Shown one piece after another: positions 5,444-8,082 of a stretch of DNA of 8,082 nt. The stretch is taken from the NCBI GenBank assembly GCA_027079895.1, contig JALWUZ010000109.1, forward strand, positions 1-8,082, in the 5' to 3' direction. The stretch comes from Anaerolineae bacterium. Lineage in GTDB: Bacteria > Chloroflexota > Anaerolineae > B4-G1. Position 1 is the first letter of the stretch. Every line of letters starts with the position of its first letter. The position numbers and the translations under genes are program-made. The notes below the pieces were generated by a model, which did no database searches, was not told the DNA's origin, and worked only from the letters and a program-made list of their open reading frames with translations.

Positions 5444-6064
5444 CTACCCCAAAATGCCCTCTATCACGGCCAGTGCTTCCACCGGCACCACCAGTTGATC
5501 GTATCCCAACAGGTCGCGGATGTTCAAGTAACCGGCCCGCAACGTCTTCACCTGCGGCAAATTGCGGGCCGACTTCTCCACCGGCTCGTTCCGGTCGGGC
5601 AACAGAATCAACACCTTCCGGTCGAGCCCTAGATTGTTCAGAATCTGCGCCATCGCCTTCGTCTTGGGCGTCTCCAACGTCAGACCGTCCACCACCACAA
5701 TCTGCTGCTCCCGCGCCTTGACGGAGAGGGCGGAGCGGAGAGCCGCCCGGCGCATCTTACGCGGCATCTTCTTGGTGTAACTGCGCGGCTTGGGCCCGTG
5801 CGCGATTCCGCCGCCGACGAACAGATTGGCGTTCCGGCTGCCGTGACGCGCCCGTCCGGTCCCCTTCTGCCGATACCACTTCGCCTTCGTGCGGTTCACC
5901 TCGCCGCGCGACTTCGTGCTGTGCGTCCCCAGGCGGGCGTTCGCCAACTGCCGCACGTAAGCCTGGTGCATCAGCGGCACGTTGACCTCCGCCTCGAAGA
6001 TCTCAGGCCGCAGTTCCGCCGTGCCGACCTGATTCCCATTGATGTCATAAACCGGAACGATCAT
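5444..6064 (-). CDS. rplD: 50S ribosomal protein L4
   Basis: L4 is a 50S assembly protein whose loop lines the nascent-peptide tunnel; in gamma-proteobacteria it also represses the S10 operon. I chose the ATG at 6064 (206 residues, MIVPVYDINGNQVG). An adjacent GTG at 6067 would add one residue, but the ATG lies better with respect to GGGGTGAG upstream. The tunnel-loop motif is present as WYRQKGTGRARHGS (about residues 63-76) followed by LFVGGGIAHGPKPRSY. Loop length matches E. coli although the exact residues differ. The C-terminal domain ends DQLVVPVEALAVIEGILG. The start overlaps the rplC stop by one base, and rplW follows 5 nt after the TAG. Confidence 0.98.
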   Translation of the reverse strand: MIVPVYDINGNQVGTAELRPEIFEAEVNVPLMHQAYVRQLANARLGTHSTKSRGEVNRTKAKWYRQKGTGRARHGSRNANLFVGGGIAHGPKPRSYTKKMPRKMRRAALRSALSVKAREQQIVVVDGLTLETPKTKAMAQILNNLGLDRKVLILLPDRNEPVEKSARNLPQVKTLRAGYLNIRDLLGYDQLVVPVEALAVIEGILG

Positions 6065-6720
6065 CACTCACCCCGACGTTTCGCCAATTCTTTGGACTTG
6101 CGGGCCGCCTTGATCATCACCAGCCCGCCGTTGGCCCCTGGCACACTGCCGCGCACTGCCAGCAGATTCCGCTCCGGGTCCACCAACTCCACCCGCAGAT
6201 TCTGCGCCGTCACCCGTGCGCCGCCCATCCGGCCGGCCATCCGCTGGCCCTTCCAGACGCGACCGGGGTAAGCGCAGGCTCCGATGGAGCCGGGCGCCCG
6301 CTGCCGGTCCGACTGACCGTGCGTCTTCGGCCCGCCGCCGAACCCGTGTCGCTTGACCACGCCGGCGAACCCGCGCCCCTTCGACACGCCGATCACGTCC
6401 ACCCAGTCCCCTTCCTCGAACACATCCACGAGGATGCGGTCTCCCTCTTTGACCTCTTCATCGCTGCCGATACGGAACTCCCGCAGGTGGCGCAGGGGGG
6501 GCAACTGATTTTTCTCCAAGTGGCCGCGCTCGCCGCGCGTCAACCGCTGCTCTTTCGTCTCCTCGAAGCCCAACTGCACGGCGCGATACCCGTCCCGCTC
6601 GACGGTCTTTACCTGGGTGACGTAGCACGGCCCGGCCTCGATCACCGTGACGGGAATCGCCTCCCCCTTATCGTTGAAGATCTGCGTCATTCCGACTTTT
6701 TTACCCAAGATTGACTTCAC
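6064..6720 (-). CDS. rplC: 50S ribosomal protein L3
   Basis: L3 is an early-assembly 50S protein whose extended loop reaches toward the peptidyl-transferase centre. The 218-residue product (E. coli 209) begins MKSILGKKVGMTQIF from a GTG codon preceded by a strong Shine-Dalgarno sequence. The family signature is visible as GVSKGRGFAGVVKRHGFGGG around residues 111-130 and GSIGACAYPGRVWKGQRMAG from 144. The position that carries the PrmB-methylated glutamine in E. coli (GSIGQNQ) is A/C here, as in many non-proteobacterial L3 proteins. Its TGA stop shares one base with the rplD ATG (TGATG), which favours translational coupling. The long 145-nt leader in front is unusual for this operon. Confidence 0.99.
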   Translation of the reverse strand: MKSILGKKVGMTQIFNDKGEAIPVTVIEAGPCYVTQVKTVERDGYRAVQLGFEETKEQRLTRGERGHLEKNQLPPLRHLREFRIGSDEEVKEGDRILVDVFEEGDWVDVIGVSKGRGFAGVVKRHGFGGGPKTHGQSDRQRAPGSIGACAYPGRVWKGQRMAGRMGGARVTAQNLRVELVDPERNLLAVRGSVPGANGGLVMIKAARKSKELAKRRGE

Positions 6721-6725
6721 GCCAA

Positions 6726-6734
6726 CCCTCCCCC
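6726..6734 (-). promoter_or_regulatory. rplC ribosome-binding site fixing a GTG start
   Basis: The transcript reads GGGGGAGGG (6734 to 6726), then TTGGC, then GTG at 6720. The GGAGG core lies 6 nt from the GTG, close to ideal spacing, and the GTG opens the conserved L3 N-terminus KSILGKKVGMTQ. This supports GTG as the true start. The same purine stretch is complementary, with two G-U pairs, to the 3' arm of the upstream hairpin. Confidence 0.75.
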
Positions 6735-6747
6735 TTACTCGCTCTGG

Positions 6748-6781
6748 GGTAGGCGAGACAACCAGACCGGTCGCCCCTACC
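6748..6781. repeat. Imperfect inverted repeat in the rpsJ-rplC spacer
   Basis: GGTAGGCGA (6748-6756) faces TCGCCCCTACC (6771-6781). They form nine base pairs with a 2-nt bulge around a 14-nt loop, and an exact 8-base palindrome GACCGGTC lies at 6765-6772. The GTAGGGGCGACC-type sequence resembles palindromic intergenic motifs I recall from Chloroflexota genomes, so it may be a dispersed repeat rather than an operon-specific control site. Only one copy is present here, so the repeat status is unproven. Confidence 0.4.
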
Positions 6782-6811
6782 TGTTGCGAAGATACCCATC
6801 AGACACAATTT

Positions 6812-6841
6812 TGGAGGAGAGAGCACCCTCTCTCTCCTCCA
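6812..6841 (-). promoter_or_regulatory. Perfect GA/CT hairpin between rpsJ and rplC
   Basis: In the transcript, GGAGGAGAGAG (6840 to 6830) is followed by a 6-nt loop AGGGTG and the exact complement CTCTCTCCTCC (6823 to 6813). A flanking T-A pair makes the stem 12 bp. No T-tract follows (the next bases are AAAATTG), so it is not a standard intrinsic terminator. The 5' arm resembles a strong Shine-Dalgarno sequence, and the 3' arm contains CCTCC like the 16S rRNA 3' end. The 3' arm could alternatively pair with the rplC ribosome-binding site. The structure is seen directly; a regulatory role is inferred. Confidence 0.6.
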
Positions 6842-6865
6842 TATCCGCCCGTTTTGGAACTCCAC

Positions 6866-7174
6866 CTACAGTTTGATCTCGATGTCCACGCCGGCCGGCA
6901 GATTCAATCGCATCAACGAGTCAATCGTCTTGTTATCCGGCTCGATGACATCAATCAAACGCTTGTGAGTGCGGATCTCGAAATGCTCGTGCGAGTCTTT
7001 GTCAATGAAAGTCGAGCGGCGAACGGTGAACCGTTCGATCCTCGTCGGCAGGGGCACCGGCCCGACCACCGTCGCGCCGGTGCGCTCCGCCGTCTCCACG
7101 ATCCGTTTAGCCGATTCATCGAGCACGCGATGATCGTAAGCCTTCAACCGGATGCGAATCCTCTGCTTGGCCAT
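6866..7174 (-). CDS. rpsJ: 30S ribosomal protein S10
   Basis: S10 is a 30S head protein and also NusE, the partner of NusB in transcription antitermination. The 102-residue product matches the usual length of about 103. It starts MAKQRIRIRLKAYDHRVLD and keeps the family core GPVPLPTRIERFTVRRS and the HFEIRTHKRLIDV segment, ending GVDIEIKL. The ATG start is set by AGAGGTAAGC immediately upstream, overlapping the end of tuf. It is the first gene of the classical S10 operon but has no room for its own promoter behind tuf. It is followed by the only long spacer in the window (145 nt before rplC). The stop is TAG. Confidence 0.99.
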   Translation of the reverse strand: MAKQRIRIRLKAYDHRVLDESAKRIVETAERTGATVVGPVPLPTRIERFTVRRSTFIDKDSHEHFEIRTHKRLIDVIEPDNKTIDSLMRLNLPAGVDIEIKL

Positions 7175-7182
7175 GCTTACCT

Positions 7183-8082
7183 CTACTCCAGGATCTTCGT
7201 GACCACGCCGGCCCCGACCGTCAGGCCGCCCTCGCGGATGGCGAAGCGGGACCCTTCCTCGACGGCCACCGGCTCGATCAGATTCACTTCCAGGTTGACG
7301 TTATCGCCCGGCATGACCATCTCCACACCTTCCGGCAGGGTGATCTCGCCGGTGACATCCAGCGTCCGAATGTAGAACTGAGGCCGGTAGCCGGTGAAGA
7401 ACGCCTTGTGACGGCCGCCCTCCTCCTTCTGCAAGACGTACACCTCGCCCATGAAGTGCCGGTGGGCCTGGATGCTCCCCGGAGCGGCGACGACCTGGCC
7501 GCGCTGCACCTCTTTCCGGTCCACGCCGCGCAGGAGCAGCCCGGCGTTATCGCCCGCCACCACCCGGTCCAACTTCTTGCGGAACATCTCCATATCGGTG
7601 ACGACGGTCTTGAGCGGCTCGTCCCGCAGCCCGACGATTTCGACCTCGGTCATCGGCTCCATCGCGCCGCGCTCCACGCGCCCGGTGACGACGGTGCCGC
7701 GCCCCTTGATGGAGAACACATCCTCGATGGGCATCAGGAACGGCATATCCTCGTCCCGCTCAGGAGTGGGGATGTACTCGTCAATGACCCGCATCAGTTC
7801 CCAAATGCACTGATACTCCGGCGCATCGGGGTCGGTGCTCTCGCTCTGGAGGGCCTGGAGAGCACTGCCGCGCACGATCGGAGTCTCGTCGCCGGGGAAG
7901 CCGTACCCGTCGAGCAACTCGCGCAACTCCAACTCGACCAGTTCCAGCAACTCCGGGTCATCCATCAAGTCCACTTTGTTGAGGAAGACCACGATCGCCG
8001 GGACGTTCACCTGACGGGCCAACAGCACGTGCTCCCGCGTCTGAGGCATCGGCCCATCCGCCGCCGAGACGACCAGGATCGC
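7183..8082 (-). CDS. tuf: Elongation factor Tu (EF-Tu), 5' part outside the window
   Basis: EF-Tu is the GTPase that carries aminoacyl-tRNA to the ribosomal A site. The frame is open to the window edge, giving 299 residues that begin AILVVSAADGPMPQTREHVLL, equivalent to about residue 101 of E. coli EF-Tu, so the P-loop and switch regions lie outside. The visible part contains the guanine-specificity motif NKVD (local residues 35-38), the SAL motif (73-75), the linker YIPTPER, and complete beta-barrel domains 2 and 3 with GRGTVVTGRVERG, GYRPQFY and the C-terminal REGGLTVGAGVVTKILE. Compared with E. coli there are about five extra residues between SAL and YIPTPER, a region of variable length in the family. 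It ends in TAG only 8 nt before rpsJ, so the two are very probably cotranscribed. The identification is secure; the missing piece is only the N-terminal third. Confidence 0.99.
   Translation of the reverse strand, partial: AILVVSAADGPMPQTREHVLLARQVNVPAIVVFLNKVDLMDDPELLELVELELRELLDGYGFPGDETPIVRGSALQALQSESTDPDAPEYQCIWELMRVIDEYIPTPERDEDMPFLMPIEDVFSIKGRGTVVTGRVERGAMEPMTEVEIVGLRDEPLKTVVTDMEMFRKKLDRVVAGDNAGLLLRGVDRKEVQRGQVVAAPGSIQAHRHFMGEVYVLQKEEGGRHKAFFTGYRPQFYIRTLDVTGEITLPEGVEMVMPGDNVNLEVNLIEPVAVEEGSRFAIREGGLTVGAGVVTKILE

Noticed and set aside
6812..6841. Intrinsic transcription terminator between rpsJ and rplC
   Set aside because: The stem is strong, but the base composition after it in the direction of transcription is AAAATTG, with no T-tract. 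In the plus direction it is followed by ATATCC and there is no plus-strand gene to terminate.
6721..6865. Internal promoter for rplC
   Set aside because: I found no -35/-10 pair with acceptable spacing; TTGTGT and TATCTT are only 8 nt apart.
423..7185. TAG as a reassigned sense codon, prompted by its frequency
   Set aside because: Every TAG falls at the expected C-terminus of a known family and no TAG interrupts a conserved domain, so it acts as a stop.

Overview
The window is a compact ribosomal-protein locus transcribed entirely from the minus strand. In transcription order (right to left) it carries the C-terminal three quarters of tuf (EF-Tu), then rpsJ, rplC, rplD, rplW, rplB, rpsS, rplV, rpsC, rplP, rpmC, rpsQ, rplN, rplX, rplE, rpsN and rpsH, the last cut by the left edge. 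This is the classical bacterial S10 operon running without a break into the spc operon, with tuf (the end of the str operon) 8 nt upstream of rpsJ. The plus strand carries no gene I can support.

The DNA is GC-rich (about 60% by eye). The host is a bacterium, and Chloroflexota is my best guess. Reasons are the zinc-ribbon tail on L24, a short zinc-type S14 with a GYMRRF core, an L2 reading MTPRDHPHGGGEG, and a palindromic GTAGGGGCGACC-type intergenic motif. The taxonomic call is inference. The proteins are standard family members, mostly within a few residues of E. coli lengths.

Packing is tight. Gaps run from a 4-nt ATGA overlap (rpsQ/rplN) to 46 nt (rpsN/rpsH), with one exception: 145 nt between rpsJ and rplC. 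That spacer holds a perfect GA/CT-rich hairpin, an imperfect inverted repeat and the rplC ribosome-binding site. The 3' arm of the hairpin can also pair with the rplC Shine-Dalgarno sequence, so this is the best place to look for regulation. No convincing promoter or U-tailed terminator is visible anywhere, which fits one long transcript.

Other points deserve attention. L22 has an enlarged, aromatic and arginine-rich tunnel hairpin, and L24 has an extra ~19-residue basic segment, so two proteins of the peptide exit tunnel look remodelled. S3 lacks one of the basic residues implicated in mRNA unwinding. Eleven of the 16 visible stop codons are TAG, normally the rarest bacterial stop. rpsC starts with TTG, and rplC and rplX start with GTG, each behind a good Shine-Dalgarno sequence. 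I see no defence system, mobile gene, CRISPR array, tRNA or rRNA; this is core translation machinery with some unusual details.
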